Assembly: GCA_944375725.1 (NCBI GenBank)
Contig: CALWAZ010000152.1
Span: forward strand, 1-40,372
Reading direction: 5' to 3'
Length of the DNA: 40,372 nt
Source of the DNA: an uncultured Merdimonas sp.
Lineage (GTDB): Bacteria > Bacillota > Clostridia > Lachnospirales > Lachnospiraceae
Made by a program: the position numbers and the translations under genes. Below the pieces are notes generated by a model. It ran no database searches. It worked only from the letters and a program-made list of their open reading frames with translations, and was not told the DNA's origin. Shown one piece after another: positions 1 through 10,124 of this stretch (positions are counted from its first letter, which is position 1; each line of letters opens with the position of its first letter).

Positions 1-83
1 ACTTCGGGATTGTGGGAGACCTGCACAAGATCATCCCGGTGTTCACAGAGAAGCTGAAGGAGTACTTGGCTACGAAGAACTAA
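1..83 (+). CDS. etfA: Electron transfer flavoprotein alpha subunit, C-terminal end (partial)
   Basis: Only the last 26 codons are in the window, running in from the left edge to a TAA stop. The peptide begins FGIVGDLHKIIPVF and ends in a lysine-rich tail. This matches the conserved C-terminus of EtfA, where a G-[IV]-V-G-D-L segment follows the FAD-binding domain. The family passes electrons from acyl-CoA dehydrogenases or bifurcating complexes. A T-tailed hairpin follows about 45 bp downstream, so this is probably the last gene of its operon. The call rests on a short tail only. Confidence 0.7.
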   Translation, partial: FGIVGDLHKIIPVFTEKLKEYLATKN

Positions 84-127
84 GAGTGTAAGCGCGGCTG
101 CCCGCGAGGGCAGGGATATAGAAGCCG

Positions 128-156
128 GGGCGCCCGTATTTGGGCGCCCTGCTTTT
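128..156 (+). terminator. Rho-independent terminator after etfA
   Basis: The self-complementary octamer GGGCGCCC occurs at 128-135 and again at 142-149 around a six-base loop, followed by TGCTTTT. The position fits the end of the etfA transcript. Confidence 0.8.
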
Positions 157-240
157 ATAGGAGGGTTTTGACAGGGGGAATCCAACGTGAAATCCGTGCG
201 AGGGAAGGGCAATTGGGCGCTCTGCTTTTATAAGAGGATT

Positions 241-354
241 TTGACAGGGGAACCGTTACAGGGGAACGGCTGCAGAGAAAGCTTTTACAGAGAAAGCTTT
301 ACAGAAGGCCTTTTACAGAGAAAGCATTACAGATGAACTGTCACAGGGGGATTT
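241..354. repeat. Imperfect 14-15 bp tandem repeat array
   Basis: About eight units of the form TTACAGaGaAAgCt follow one another with a 14-15 bp period, with starts near 241, 256, 271, 285, 299, 313, 327 and 341. The three middle units at 271, 285 and 313 are nearly identical. The array is non-coding, lies upstream of glpK, has no spacers and is not a CRISPR. Confidence 0.65.
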
Positions 355-553
355 TGATGGCTGGGATGGATAGAAAAACAGCTTGAAAAGACAGTTTCAT
401 AAAGAATGAAAATATAATAAAAAAATGATTTTCATTTATATAGAAATAATATAGTGACTAAGAAGGAGACGGTTGGAACAGAAGTCCGGGGGCGGAAAAG
501 CTGCGGAGATGAATGGAGAAAATAAAATGAATGAATAAATTCATATAAAATAG

Positions 554-2122
<1,569 letters not shown>

Positions 2123-2176
2123 GAAAATCAGGCGGAATGTGATAGAATAGAGAAAATATATGGATAAAGGAGATGG

Positions 2177-3016
2177 ATGGCAATGGAGAGAAGCTGCAGT
2201 GACAGCTCCTGTACGAAGGCGAGCTGTGAGGGGTGCCCGAGCAATCAGAACGGGCAGGGCAAGCCGGATTTCCATGTGGAGTGCAACGAGTATTCCCATA
2301 TCAAGAAAGTGATCGGGGTGGTGAGCGGCAAGGGCGGCGTCGGCAAGTCGCTGGTGACGGCGCTTCTGGCTAACCTGACAGCGCAGAAGGGGCTGAAGGT
2401 TGGCATCCTGGACGCGGATATCACTGGCCCGTCAATCCCGAAGATGTACGGGATCCACGGGGTGGCCGAGGGCAATGAGCAGGGGATTTTCCCGGCGCAG
2501 GCCGAGAATGGGGTCAAGATTATGTCCATCAACCTGCTGATGGACGACGAGGCGGCCCCGGTGATCTGGAGAGGCCCGGTCATCGCCAACGTGGTCAAGC
2601 AGTTCTGGTCAGAGGTGTTCTGGGGAGAACTGGATTATCTGTTTGTGGATATGCCGCCGGGAACCGGCGATGTGCCGCTGACCGTCTTCCAGTCCCTGCC
2701 GGTGGACGGGATTATCCTTGTCTCCTCCCCGCAGGAGCTGGTTCACCTGATTGTGAAGAAGGCGCTCAATATGGCGCAGATGATGGATATCCCGGTGCTG
2801 GGTATTTTTGAGAACTACAGCTATGTGAAATGCCCGGACTGCGGGAGGGAAATCCACATTTTCGGGGAGAGCCGGATCGAGGAGAGCGCGAAGGAGAATG
2901 GGCTGAAGCTTCTGGGACAGATTCCCATCGACACCTCGTTTGCCTCGCTGGCGGACGCCGGGGAGTTCCACCGGGCGGCGACAGATTATGTGAAGGGTGC
3001 TGAAGCCGTGCTGTGA
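2177..3016 (+). CDS. Mrp/NBP35-type iron-sulfur cluster carrier ATPase
   Basis: P-loop ATPase of the Mrp/ApbC/NBP35 family, which binds and transfers Fe-S clusters in the cytosol. The 279-aa protein has a cysteine-rich N-terminus (C7, C12, C17, C20), a deviant Walker A SGKGGVGKS at about 50-58 with K52 and K57, the switch motif VDMPPGTGD, and a late CxxC (CPDC) that in the family bridges a cluster at the dimer interface. The start could be 2177 or the ATG at 2183; AAAGGAG at 2166-2172 gives 4 or 10 bp spacing. It lies 54 bp after glpK and could be co-transcribed. The first unit of a tandem repeat overlaps its stop codon. Confidence 0.93.
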   Translation: MAMERSCSDSSCTKASCEGCPSNQNGQGKPDFHVECNEYSHIKKVIGVVSGKGGVGKSLVTALLANLTAQKGLKVGILDADITGPSIPKMYGIHGVAEGNEQGIFPAQAENGVKIMSINLLMDDEAAPVIWRGPVIANVVKQFWSEVFWGELDYLFVDMPPGTGDVPLTVFQSLPVDGIILVSSPQELVHLIVKKALNMAQMMDIPVLGIFENYSYVKCPDCGREIHIFGESRIEESAKENGLKLLGQIPIDTSFASLADAGEFHRAATDYVKGAEAVL

Positions 3017-3149
3017 CGGCTTGGCAGAAGGCCGGAGAGAAGGAGGCTGTGACGGTTGGCCAGAAGGCCGGAGAGAAGAGCCTGTGACGGCCTGGCAGGA
3101 GGCCGGAGAGAAGCAGTGCTGAGGCGGGCAGAGCGCCGGGAAGAAGGCG
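3011..3149. repeat. 35-36 bp tandem repeats over the mrp stop codon
   Basis: Three well-conserved units of about 35 bp, each starting CTGTGACGG and containing GGCCGGAGAGAAG, begin near 3011, 3047 and 3082. A degenerate fourth runs to about 3149. The TGA stop of the Mrp gene (3014-3016) lies in the first unit and the same CTGTGA recurs in the next two. Untranslated in the mrp frame. Confidence 0.75.
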
Positions 3150-3167
3150 TATGTCCCGCAGCTTGGG

Positions 3168-3233
3168 ATGCCCTGGGCGGTTTCTCACGCTATGATGTCT
3201 GATCATGGCGGGGAGCTGCCCGGGGCATTTTTT
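3168..3233 (+). terminator. Probable terminator of the glpK-mrp transcript
   Basis: ATGCCCTGGGC at 3168-3178 pairs, with one wobble, with GCCCGGGGCAT at 3218-3228 around a loop of about 39 nt. Six Ts follow immediately. The loop is long for an intrinsic terminator. Confidence 0.6.
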
Positions 3234-3235
3234 AG

Positions 3236-3264
3236 TTGCACAGCGGGAAAGATTGTGGTATGAT
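3236..3264 (+). promoter_or_regulatory. Promoter of the radical-SAM/DUF4130 pair
   Basis: TTGCAC (3236-3241), a 17-bp spacer and TATGAT (3259-3264), about 70 bp before the start codon. It begins immediately after the preceding terminator. Confidence 0.7.
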
Positions 3265-3334
3265 AACAGCACAGGGAGAACATATGTTCTATTTCGAGGA
3301 AGGACAGTACGTGTGACGAAGGGAGGGGAAGGCG

Positions 3335-4720
3335 ATGGCGGACGGGAGAATCGCGGTGGGGGCTGCGTTGTCTGAGAAGCTGCGGATTTTAGCGGACGCG
3401 GCAAAGTACGACGTCGCCTGCACCTCCAGCGGGACAGCCAGGAGAGGGAATGGCAGCGGCCTGGGGAACTGCGTGGCGGCCGGCATCTGCCACAGCTTCA
3501 GCGGGGACGGCCGCTGCATTTCCCTCCTGAAGGTCCTGTACACGAATGAATGTATTTACCACTGCAAATACTGCGTGAACCGGGCGGACAACGATATCCC
3601 GCGGGCATCCTTTACGCCGGAGGAGCTCTGCCGGCTCACGATGGAGTTTTACCGGAGGAATTATATAGAAGGGCTGTTCTTGAGTTCCGGGGTGCTGCGG
3701 AATCCCACGTATACGATGGAGCTGATCTTTGAGACCGTGCGGAGGCTTCGGGAGGACTGCGGCTTCCAGGGGTACATCCATGTGAAGGCGATTCCGGGAG
3801 CTGCCCCGGATATTATAGAGAGAATTGGGTATCTGGCAGACCGTATGAGCATCAACCTGGAATTCCCCACGGCGGAGGGGCTCAGAAGGCTGGCCCCCAA
3901 CAAGAGCCGCGCCCTTATCCTGACGCCGATGAGACAGATACAGAACCGGAGCATAGCCTGCAGAGAGGAGCTGGCCCGGTACCGCCATGCACCGCAGTTT
4001 GTGCCGGCAGGGCAGAGCACCCAGATGATCATAGGGGCCTCGGGGGAGACGGATCTGCAGATTATGTCGGTGGCCCAGCGGCTGTACGACAATTTTGGGC
4101 TGAAGCGGGTATTCTATTCCGCTTACATGCAGGTGAACGAGGATAGGGCTCTCCCGGCTCTGCCGGGAGGGCCGCCGCTTCTGCGGGAACACAGGCTTTA
4201 TCAGGCAGACTGGCTGCTGCGGTTTTATGGTTTTGAGGCAGGAGAGCTTCTTTCGGAGGACAGGCCGAATTTCAATATGGTGTTTGATCCGAAATGCGAC
4301 TGGGCGCTCCGCCATCTGGAGCTGTTTCCGGTGGAGATAAACCGCGCCTCCTATCAGACGCTGCTGAGGGTTCCGGGCATCGGTGTGAAATCCGCTCAGA
4401 GAATTGTAAAGGCCAGAAGGCTGGGAAGCCTGGATTTCGCGGATCTGAAAAAGATAGGCGTAGTGTTGAAAAGAGCCCTTTATTTTATCACCTGCAGGGG
4501 CAGAACCATGTATCCGGTTAAAATAGAGGAAGATTATATTACGAGAAATCTTCTGTATGTGAAGGAAAAGCTGCCGCCGGAGCTTCGGGGAGAGGTGACT
4601 TACCGGCAGCTTTCCCTGTTTGATGATGGAATGCCGCTGTCAGCCGGGGAGCAGTTTGTTCTGACAGCCGGGGAATCCGGAGCAGCGGCAGGCAGCTTGT
4701 GGGAAAGGAGCAGCATATGA
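3335..4720 (+). CDS. Radical-SAM protein, putative DNA repair/modification (DUF4130-linked)
   Basis: A 461-aa radical S-adenosylmethionine protein. The 4Fe-4S motif CIYHCKYC (C73, C77, C80) directs AdoMet cleavage in this superfamily. The C-terminal third contains a helix-hairpin-helix (VPGIGVKSAQRIVKARRLGS, about residues 348-367), suggesting DNA binding. The architecture and the overlap with a DUF4130 gene match the family described as 'putative DNA modification/repair radical SAM protein', whose reaction is unknown. GGGAGGGG precedes the ATG. The stop overlaps the downstream start (ATGA), so the two proteins are translationally coupled. Family assignment is from recalled family features; the function is inferred. 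Confidence 0.88.
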   Translation: MADGRIAVGAALSEKLRILADAAKYDVACTSSGTARRGNGSGLGNCVAAGICHSFSGDGRCISLLKVLYTNECIYHCKYCVNRADNDIPRASFTPEELCRLTMEFYRRNYIEGLFLSSGVLRNPTYTMELIFETVRRLREDCGFQGYIHVKAIPGAAPDIIERIGYLADRMSINLEFPTAEGLRRLAPNKSRALILTPMRQIQNRSIACREELARYRHAPQFVPAGQSTQMIIGASGETDLQIMSVAQRLYDNFGLKRVFYSAYMQVNEDRALPALPGGPPLLREHRLYQADWLLRFYGFEAGELLSEDRPNFNMVFDPKCDWALRHLELFPVEINRASYQTLLRVPGIGVKSAQRIVKARRLGSLDFADLKKIGVVLKRALYFITCRGRTMYPVKIEEDYITRNLLYVKEKLPPELRGEVTYRQLSLFDDGMPLSAGEQFVLTAGESGAAAGSLWERSSI

Positions 4721-5484
4721 CGACAGTGTTTGTATGTGAGGACAGCCTGGATGGAATTCTGACAGGGGTCTATGATGCCTGGGACAGCCGTCTGGGCCAT
4801 GAGAACGTGAAGCTTAAGACAGAGGAGGACGATACGATGGAGCTGTTCTGCCAGTATCGGGCAGTGCGGACCGATGTGGAAAAGGCGGAAAAGGTTCTGC
4901 GCACAGTCAGAAAAAGGATGGGCGAGAAGGCGCGGGAGGCTGTCTGCTACGCGGCGGCCTGCCCCGATGAAAGAAAAGCGGATGCCATTTACCGCCTGAT
5001 TGTTCTGGGACTGTCTCTGAAGGACGGAAGCCAGGCGGTGAACTGCCTGCAGAATCCCTCGGTGCTGCTGGTAGAGAAGCTGCGGTATAAGGCATGGCAT
5101 GAAGCGGAACGGATGCTTGGTTTTCTGCGCTTTCAGGAGCTGGCAGGCGGAATTCTCTATGCTTATATGGAGCCTCCGTACGCGGTCCTTCCTCTGATAG
5201 CGCCCCACTTTGCGGACCGTCTGTTTCAGGAAAACTGGATCATTCATGACAGAAAAAGGAAACAGATAGCTGTACACAAAATCGGCTCTGGCTGGTTCCT
5301 GGCAGATGCCGTGCTGCTGCCGCCGGGATTTACAGGAGAACAGACGGAGTCAGAAGCGGAATTCCAGGCGCTTTGGAAGACCTTCTGCAGAAGCATAGCC
5401 ATTGCGGAGCGGCGCAATCCTGCATGCCAGAAAAATCTTCTGCCGCTCAGATTCCGGCCTTTTATGACAGAGTTTCAGGTTTGA
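4717..5484 (+). CDS. DUF4130 (radical-SAM-linked) putative DNA metabolism protein
   Basis: A 255-aa protein beginning MTTVFVCEDSLDGILTGVYD, characteristic of the DUF4130 family that is usually encoded next to the radical-SAM/HhH protein. In some bacteria this domain is fused to a uracil-DNA-glycosylase-like domain; here the protein ends after the DUF4130 region and no glycosylase follows. A C-terminal block near LFQENWIIHDRKRKQIAVH is typical of the family. The start at 4717 is set by the four-base overlap with the upstream stop and AAAGGAG six bases before it; an in-frame ATG at 4699 lies inside the upstream gene. Biochemical role unknown. Confidence 0.85.
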   Translation: MTTVFVCEDSLDGILTGVYDAWDSRLGHENVKLKTEEDDTMELFCQYRAVRTDVEKAEKVLRTVRKRMGEKAREAVCYAAACPDERKADAIYRLIVLGLSLKDGSQAVNCLQNPSVLLVEKLRYKAWHEAERMLGFLRFQELAGGILYAYMEPPYAVLPLIAPHFADRLFQENWIIHDRKRKQIAVHKIGSGWFLADAVLLPPGFTGEQTESEAEFQALWKTFCRSIAIAERRNPACQKNLLPLRFRPFMTEFQV

Positions 5485-5509
5485 CAGTCCGGAAAAATCA
5501 TAGTACACT
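5481..5509 (+). promoter_or_regulatory. Promoter of homoserine dehydrogenase
   Basis: TTGACA (5481-5486), 17-bp spacer, TACACT (5504-5509). The -35 box overlaps the stop codon of the DUF4130 gene. Confidence 0.7.
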
Positions 5510-5595
5510 GAAACAAAGAGGCATGGGCCGGCAGCTGAATTTCAGGGCTGCGGGACCGGTCTGACAATCGACTAAGACAGGCAGGAGAAAAGAAA

Positions 5596-6885
5596 ATGAA
5601 CAGTGTTCCGGTGATAAAAGCCGCGCTTCTTGGCGCGGGAACGGTAGGCGGAGGCGTATGCCAGATTCTGGAGTGGCAGAAGGATGAGATGCCGCGGAAG
5701 CTTGGGGCGTCCGTAGAACTGAAAAAGATTCTGGTCAGGGACAAGGCCAGAAAAAGAGAGGGAATAGACAGCAGTCTTCTGACAGATGACTGGAACGAGA
5801 TCCTGGAGGACCCCGAGATACAGATTGTGATAGAAGTGATGGGCGGCATAGAGCCTGCCCGGACCTATATTCTGGAGGCGCTCCGGGCAGGAAAAAATGT
5901 GGTGACAGCAAACAAGGATCTGCTTGCGGAGTATGGCAGGGAGCTTCTGGATACGGCGGAGGAGCAGAAGCGGGATCTGATGTTTGAGGCGGCCGTGGCG
6001 GGAGGAATCCCGATCATCCGGCCTCTGAAGCAGTGCCTGGCGGCGAATCACATTTCCGAAGTGATGGGAATCGTAAACGGAACTACAAACTATATTCTGA
6101 CCCGGATGACAGCGGATCATATGGAGTTCTCGGATGCTCTTGCGCTGGCTACGGAGCTGGGTTACGCCGAGGCGGATCCCACAGCGGACATCGAGGGGTA
6201 TGACGCGGCGAGAAAGGTGGCCATTCTGGCTTCTATCGCTTTCAATTCCCGGGTGACTTTCCCAGATGTGTATACAGAAGGAATTACGAAAATTACAGCT
6301 GCCGACATCCGGTACGCGGCTGAGCTGGATATGGTGATAAAGCTTCTGGGAGTAGCCAGAAATACAGAAGAAGGCATTGAGGTGGGAGTGTATCCCATGC
6401 TGATTTCTTCCAGCCATCCTCTTGCCACGGTCAATGACGCTTTCAATGCGGTCTTTGTCCATGGGGACGCGGTGGATGACGCCATGTTTCTGGGAAGAGG
6501 AGCCGGAAAGCTTCCCACCGGAAGCGCGGTTATGGGAGATGTCTTCGAGATTGCCAGAAATATTCAGGCGGGCTGTACCGGAAAGATCAGCTGCACCTGT
6601 TATAAAAATCTTCCCGTAAAGCCGGCGGAGAAGACACGGAACCGGTATTTCCTCCGGCTCAGTGTGGATGACCGTCCCGGAGTGCTGGCAGGCATCGCGT
6701 CGGTGTTTGGAAATAACAACGTGAGCATTTCCCAGGTTATTCAGAAAAATGTGTCAGACGGCACAGCGGAGATTGTGGTGATCACCGATCAGGTGGTGGA
6801 ACGCCACTTCAGAGACGCTCTGCTGGAGCTCAAAGAAATGTCCATGGTAAAAGAGATTGCTTCCGTGCTGCGGGTTTACGGCTAG
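5596..6885 (+). CDS. hom: Homoserine dehydrogenase with ACT domain
   Basis: Reduces aspartate-4-semialdehyde to homoserine with NAD(P)H, the branch point to threonine and methionine. The 429-aa length is normal. The Rossmann motif LLGAGTVGGGV is at the N-terminus, the substrate-binding EVMGIVNGTTNYIL loop in the middle, and a C-terminal ACT domain starts around residue 350 (LRLSVDDRPGVLAGIASVFG), the usual site of threonine feedback inhibition. AGGAG lies eight bases before the ATG. A TTGACA/TACACT promoter precedes it. Threonine synthase and homoserine kinase genes are not adjacent. Confidence 0.96.
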   Translation: MNSVPVIKAALLGAGTVGGGVCQILEWQKDEMPRKLGASVELKKILVRDKARKREGIDSSLLTDDWNEILEDPEIQIVIEVMGGIEPARTYILEALRAGKNVVTANKDLLAEYGRELLDTAEEQKRDLMFEAAVAGGIPIIRPLKQCLAANHISEVMGIVNGTTNYILTRMTADHMEFSDALALATELGYAEADPTADIEGYDAARKVAILASIAFNSRVTFPDVYTEGITKITAADIRYAAELDMVIKLLGVARNTEEGIEVGVYPMLISSSHPLATVNDAFNAVFVHGDAVDDAMFLGRGAGKLPTGSAVMGDVFEIARNIQAGCTGKISCTCYKNLPVKPAEKTRNRYFLRLSVDDRPGVLAGIASVFGNNNVSISQVIQKNVSDGTAEIVVITDQVVERHFRDALLELKEMSMVKEIASVLRVYG

Positions 6886-6991
6886 TGTGAGAACGGAGCA
6901 GGACAGAGCGTGGTAATGTGGCAGGACAGGGCATCTTTTGGGAAAGTTCCCGGACAGGAATATCCCGGGAGACTGTAGATAAAGGAGACAA

Positions 6992-7606
6992 ATGGAAGAA
7001 AAGACACTGACATTACTGGATCATGCAATTATTTTTGCTACAAAGGCACATTCCGGCACGACCCGCAAGGGGACGAATGTCCCATATATTGTGCATCCTA
7101 TTGAGGCCGCGGCCATTGTTTCATCCATGACGGACGACGAGGAGGTGATCGCGGCTGCGGTGCTTCATGATGTGATCGAGGATACGGAAGCCACAAGGGA
7201 GGATCTGCTGGCCAGGTTTGGACGGAGAATCACGGATCTGGTTATGGATGAGAGCGAAGACAAGAGAAGAAATTTCCCGGCTGAGCTGACCTGGAAGACC
7301 CGCAAGCAGGAGACCATTACATTCCTGGAGACCCGTGCGGACAGGGACGCCAAGATGCTGGCGCTGGCTGACAAGCTGGCCAATCTGAGGGCGATATACC
7401 GGGATCAGTGTATCATTGGCGATAAGGTATGGGAGCGGTTCAATGAGAAGGATAAGAATATGCATGCCTGGATGTACCGTTCCATCGCGAAGGCGCTGGA
7501 GGAGCTTCGGGATCACCCCATGTGGCAGGAATACAACCGTCTCGTGGAGGAGGTTTTTGGAAAAGAAACGGGGAAATCGGAAGAAGCTGGAGAAAATGAA
7601 GCTTGA
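6992..7606 (+). CDS. HD-domain protein, (p)ppGpp hydrolase-like (hydrolase-only)
   Basis: A 204-aa metal-dependent phosphohydrolase of the RelA/SpoT HD type. H35, the H59-D60 pair in AAVLHDVIEDTEA, the E63-D64 pair and the later ALADKLANLRAI aspartate fit the Mn-binding residues of the hydrolase domain of long RSH proteins. No synthetase, TGS or ACT domain is present and the length resembles the single-domain MESH1 hydrolases. AAAGGAGAC precedes the ATG. The substrate, (p)ppGpp, NADPH or another nucleotide, cannot be decided from sequence. The next gene has its own promoter. Confidence 0.88.
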   Translation: MEEKTLTLLDHAIIFATKAHSGTTRKGTNVPYIVHPIEAAAIVSSMTDDEEVIAAAVLHDVIEDTEATREDLLARFGRRITDLVMDESEDKRRNFPAELTWKTRKQETITFLETRADRDAKMLALADKLANLRAIYRDQCIIGDKVWERFNEKDKNMHAWMYRSIAKALEELRDHPMWQEYNRLVEEVFGKETGKSEEAGENEA

Positions 7607-7631
7607 CAAACCTTTTGAGAAAGGATAATCT
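7603..7631 (+). promoter_or_regulatory. Promoter of the aminotransferase gene
   Basis: TTGACA (7603-7608) overlaps the HD gene stop codon; a 17-bp spacer leads to TAATCT (7626-7631). GATAAT two bases earlier is an alternative -10. Confidence 0.55.
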
Positions 7632-7666
7632 GCTATAGAGAAAAAATGACAAAGAGGAGGAACATT

Positions 7667-8953
7667 ATGAAACCGTACCGCGAAATGAGTAAGGAAGAAC
7701 TGCTGGCACTGAAAGAAGAACTGGACGCGCAGTACCGCGAGGTACAGGCAAAGGATCTTCATCTTGACATGTCCCGGGGAAAACCCAGCGCAGAGCAGCT
7801 GGATCTGTCCATGGGAATGATGGATGTGCTGAACAGCAGCACCGATCTGAAAGATTCTGAGGGTGTGGACTGCCGGAACTACGGTGTCCTGGACGGAGTA
7901 AAAGAAGCCAAGGAGCTTCTGGGCCAGATGTCTGAGGTGTCTCCGGATAAAATCATTATCTACGGAAACTCCAGCCTGAACGTAATGTACGATACAGTAG
8001 CCAGATCCATGACCCACGGGGTAATGGGAAGCACTCCCTGGTGCAAGCTGGACAAGGTCAAATTCCTCTGCCCTGTGCCGGGATACGACCGCCATTTTAC
8101 CATTACGGAATACTTTGGAATTGAAATGATCAACGTTCCGATGACACCCACCGGCCCGGATATGGATATGGTGGAGGAGCTGGTAAGCTCTGATCCGGCC
8201 ATCAAGGGAATCTGGTGCGTGCCGAAATATTCCAATCCCCAGGGTATCACTTACTCAGATGAGACGGTACGCCGTTTTGCCAGATTAAAGCCTGCCGCGG
8301 AAGATTTCCGTATCTATTGGGACAATGCTTACTGCGTACATCATCTTTATGATGATGATCAGGATTTCCTGATTGAGATCCTTGGCGAGTGTGAGAAGGC
8401 CGGAAATCCGGATATGGTATATAAATTCTGTTCCACATCCAAGATTACCTTCCCGGGCTCAGGAGTAGCCTGCATCGCGGCTTCTCCCAACAATCTGAAG
8501 GATATCAAAAAGCAGCTGACCGTGCAGACCATCGGCCACGACAAGGTAAATCAGCTCCGCCATGTGCGCTTCTTTAAGAATCTGGATGGAATTCATGAGC
8601 ATATGCGCAAGCATGCAGCCATTATGCGTCCCAAGTTTGAGGCAGTGCTGGATACACTGGATAAAGAACTGGGCGGGCTGGAGATTGGAAGCTGGATTCG
8701 TCCCAAGGGAGGCTATTTCATTTCCTTTGATGCCATGGAAGGATGCGCCAAGGCGATTGTGGCCAAGTGCAGGGAAGCCGGCGTAGTGCTTACCGGAGCC
8801 GGAGCCACCTATCCTTATGGAAAGGACCCGAAGGACAGCAATATCCGTATCGCTCCTTCTTATCCGACAAAGGAAGAGCTGGCTATGGCTACAGATCTTT
8901 TCGTTCTTTGTGTAAAACTGGCCAGTGTTGAGAAGCTTCTGGAAACGATGTAA
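7667..8953 (+). CDS. Class I aminotransferase, aspartate aminotransferase subgroup Ic
   Basis: PLP-dependent aminotransferase of 428 aa, probably moving the amino group between aspartate and 2-oxoglutarate. Features of the Ic-type family include the N-terminal LHLDMSRGKPSAEQLDLS, the central CVPKYSNPQGITYSDETV, the IYWDNAYCVHHL aspartate that contacts the PLP ring nitrogen, and the Schiff-base lysine in CSTSKITFPGSG. The ATG at 7667 is preferred because GAGGAGG lies just upstream; an in-frame ATG at 7646 would add seven unmatched residues. With hom about 0.8 kb upstream, it fits aspartate-family amino-acid metabolism. Confidence 0.92.
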   Translation: MKPYREMSKEELLALKEELDAQYREVQAKDLHLDMSRGKPSAEQLDLSMGMMDVLNSSTDLKDSEGVDCRNYGVLDGVKEAKELLGQMSEVSPDKIIIYGNSSLNVMYDTVARSMTHGVMGSTPWCKLDKVKFLCPVPGYDRHFTITEYFGIEMINVPMTPTGPDMDMVEELVSSDPAIKGIWCVPKYSNPQGITYSDETVRRFARLKPAAEDFRIYWDNAYCVHHLYDDDQDFLIEILGECEKAGNPDMVYKFCSTSKITFPGSGVACIAASPNNLKDIKKQLTVQTIGHDKVNQLRHVRFFKNLDGIHEHMRKHAAIMRPKFEAVLDTLDKELGGLEIGSWIRPKGGYFISFDAMEGCAKAIVAKCREAGVVLTGAGATYPYGKDPKDSNIRIAPSYPTKEELAMATDLFVLCVKLASVEKLLETM

Positions 8954-9011
8954 AGGTTCCTCTGAACATATAAAGAGCAGAAGAGCTTTAAGGCAGTATA
9001 AAAACAAAAAA

Positions 9012-9058
9012 GGAAGCGCCGGACAGCTGTCTGATTCAGACAGCTGTCCGGCGCTTCC
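9012..9058. terminator. Perfect 22-bp hairpin terminator between convergent genes
   Basis: A perfect inverted repeat (arms 9012-9033 and 9037-9058) with a three-base loop. An A-rich run at 9001-9011 becomes a T-tract for minus-strand transcripts, so it chiefly terminates uppP. It can also stop read-through from the aminotransferase gene. Confidence 0.85.
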
Positions 9059-9114
9059 CTCATATAAGCATATAAGGCCTGAAAGACCGATCTTTTTCCT
9101 GACGGATGACTTAC

Positions 9115-9939
9115 TCAGCCGGCGAACACAAAATAAAGAATCACAAGAACGCCAAGAACAATCCGGTACCAGCCAAAGACCTTGAAATCGTTCTTTTTAA
9201 TATAACTCATCAAAAACTTGATAGCCAGAATCGATACCACAAAGGCTGTCAGCATACCTACCAGCAGGATTGCCATTTCAGTTCCGGTGAAATGAAAGCC
9301 GAATTTCAGAAGCTTGATAAAGCTTGCGCCAAACATGACCGGAATTGCCAGGAAGAAGCTGAACTCCGCGGCTATGTAACGGGAGGTTCCCAAAAGCATG
9401 GCTCCCAGAATCGTGGCTCCGGAACGGGAGGTACCAGGAATCAGGGAAAGCACCTGAAAGACGCCGATCAGAAGAGCGGTAGGATAGCTCAGCTCCTGAA
9501 AGGATGTGATGACAGGTGTGCGGTTCCGGTTGCGGTTTTCGATTATAATGAAAAGGACACCATAGATGATCAGGGTGGCGGCTACAGTCTGGTAGTTGTA
9601 AAACATGGCGTCGATCTGATCATCAAAGGGGATACCGATCAGAGCGGCAGGCAGCACGGCCACGATAACCTTAAACCAGAGAGACCAGGTATCTTTTTTG
9701 ATCCAGCCCTTGGAAGGAGTGGTAAAGGGCCACAGCTTCCAGAAATAAAGAACTACTACGGCGAGAATCGCGCCCAGCTGGATGACAACCAGGAACATTT
9801 CCTTAAATTCATCGCTGACATTCAGGTGGATGAATTCGTCCACAAGAATCATATGGCCTGTACTGCTGATGGGAAGCCATTCTGTCAGTCCTTCCACAAT
9901 GCCCAGCACCAGAACCTTCAGCCATTCCAAAATATTCAT
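9115..9939 (-). CDS. uppP: Undecaprenyl-diphosphatase (BacA type)
   Basis: Membrane enzyme that dephosphorylates undecaprenyl diphosphate to recycle the lipid carrier for peptidoglycan synthesis; it also confers bacitracin tolerance. The 274-aa protein has the two family signatures, [14 protein letters not shown] (from residue 16) and [17 protein letters not shown] in the middle, within several hydrophobic segments. GAGGA lies upstream of the minus-strand ATG. It is monocistronic, convergent with the aminotransferase gene and divergent from the amino-acid transporter. Confidence 0.96.
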   Translation of the reverse strand: MNILEWLKVLVLGIVEGLTEWLPISSTGHMILVDEFIHLNVSDEFKEMFLVVIQLGAILAVVVLYFWKLWPFTTPSKGWIKKDTWSLWFKVIVAVLPAALIGIPFDDQIDAMFYNYQTVAATLIIYGVLFIIIENRNRNRTPVITSFQELSYPTALLIGVFQVLSLIPGTSRSGATILGAMLLGTSRYIAAEFSFFLAIPVMFGASFIKLLKFGFHFTGTEMAILLVGMLTAFVVSILAIKFLMSYIKKNDFKVFGWYRIVLGVLVILYFVFAG

Positions 9940-10124
9940 ATTTCAAATCCTCATTTCCCGGCGCGGCCCGGTCCTGTATGGATGGGAAAACGCCGTTATT
10001 CAGATTTTCAGTATACCACACTCCGGGTGGTTGTCAATGTCGAAGAAAGGCGTATCAGAAGCGGTTTTATGAATAAGAAACGAAAATTTATGCATTTTTT
10101 TCTGGGATTTATACGTCTTGTCTC

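Larger units (their letters stand above)
3017..3334. other. Gene-free stretch between mrp and the radical-SAM gene
   Basis: This 318-bp gap holds the tandem repeats, a terminator with a large loop, and a clear promoter for the next gene. No additional reading frame is supported. Confidence 0.6.

Noticed and set aside
241-354. Possible CRISPR array
   Set aside because: The units are contiguous with no spacers, are only 14-15 bp and have no cas genes nearby.
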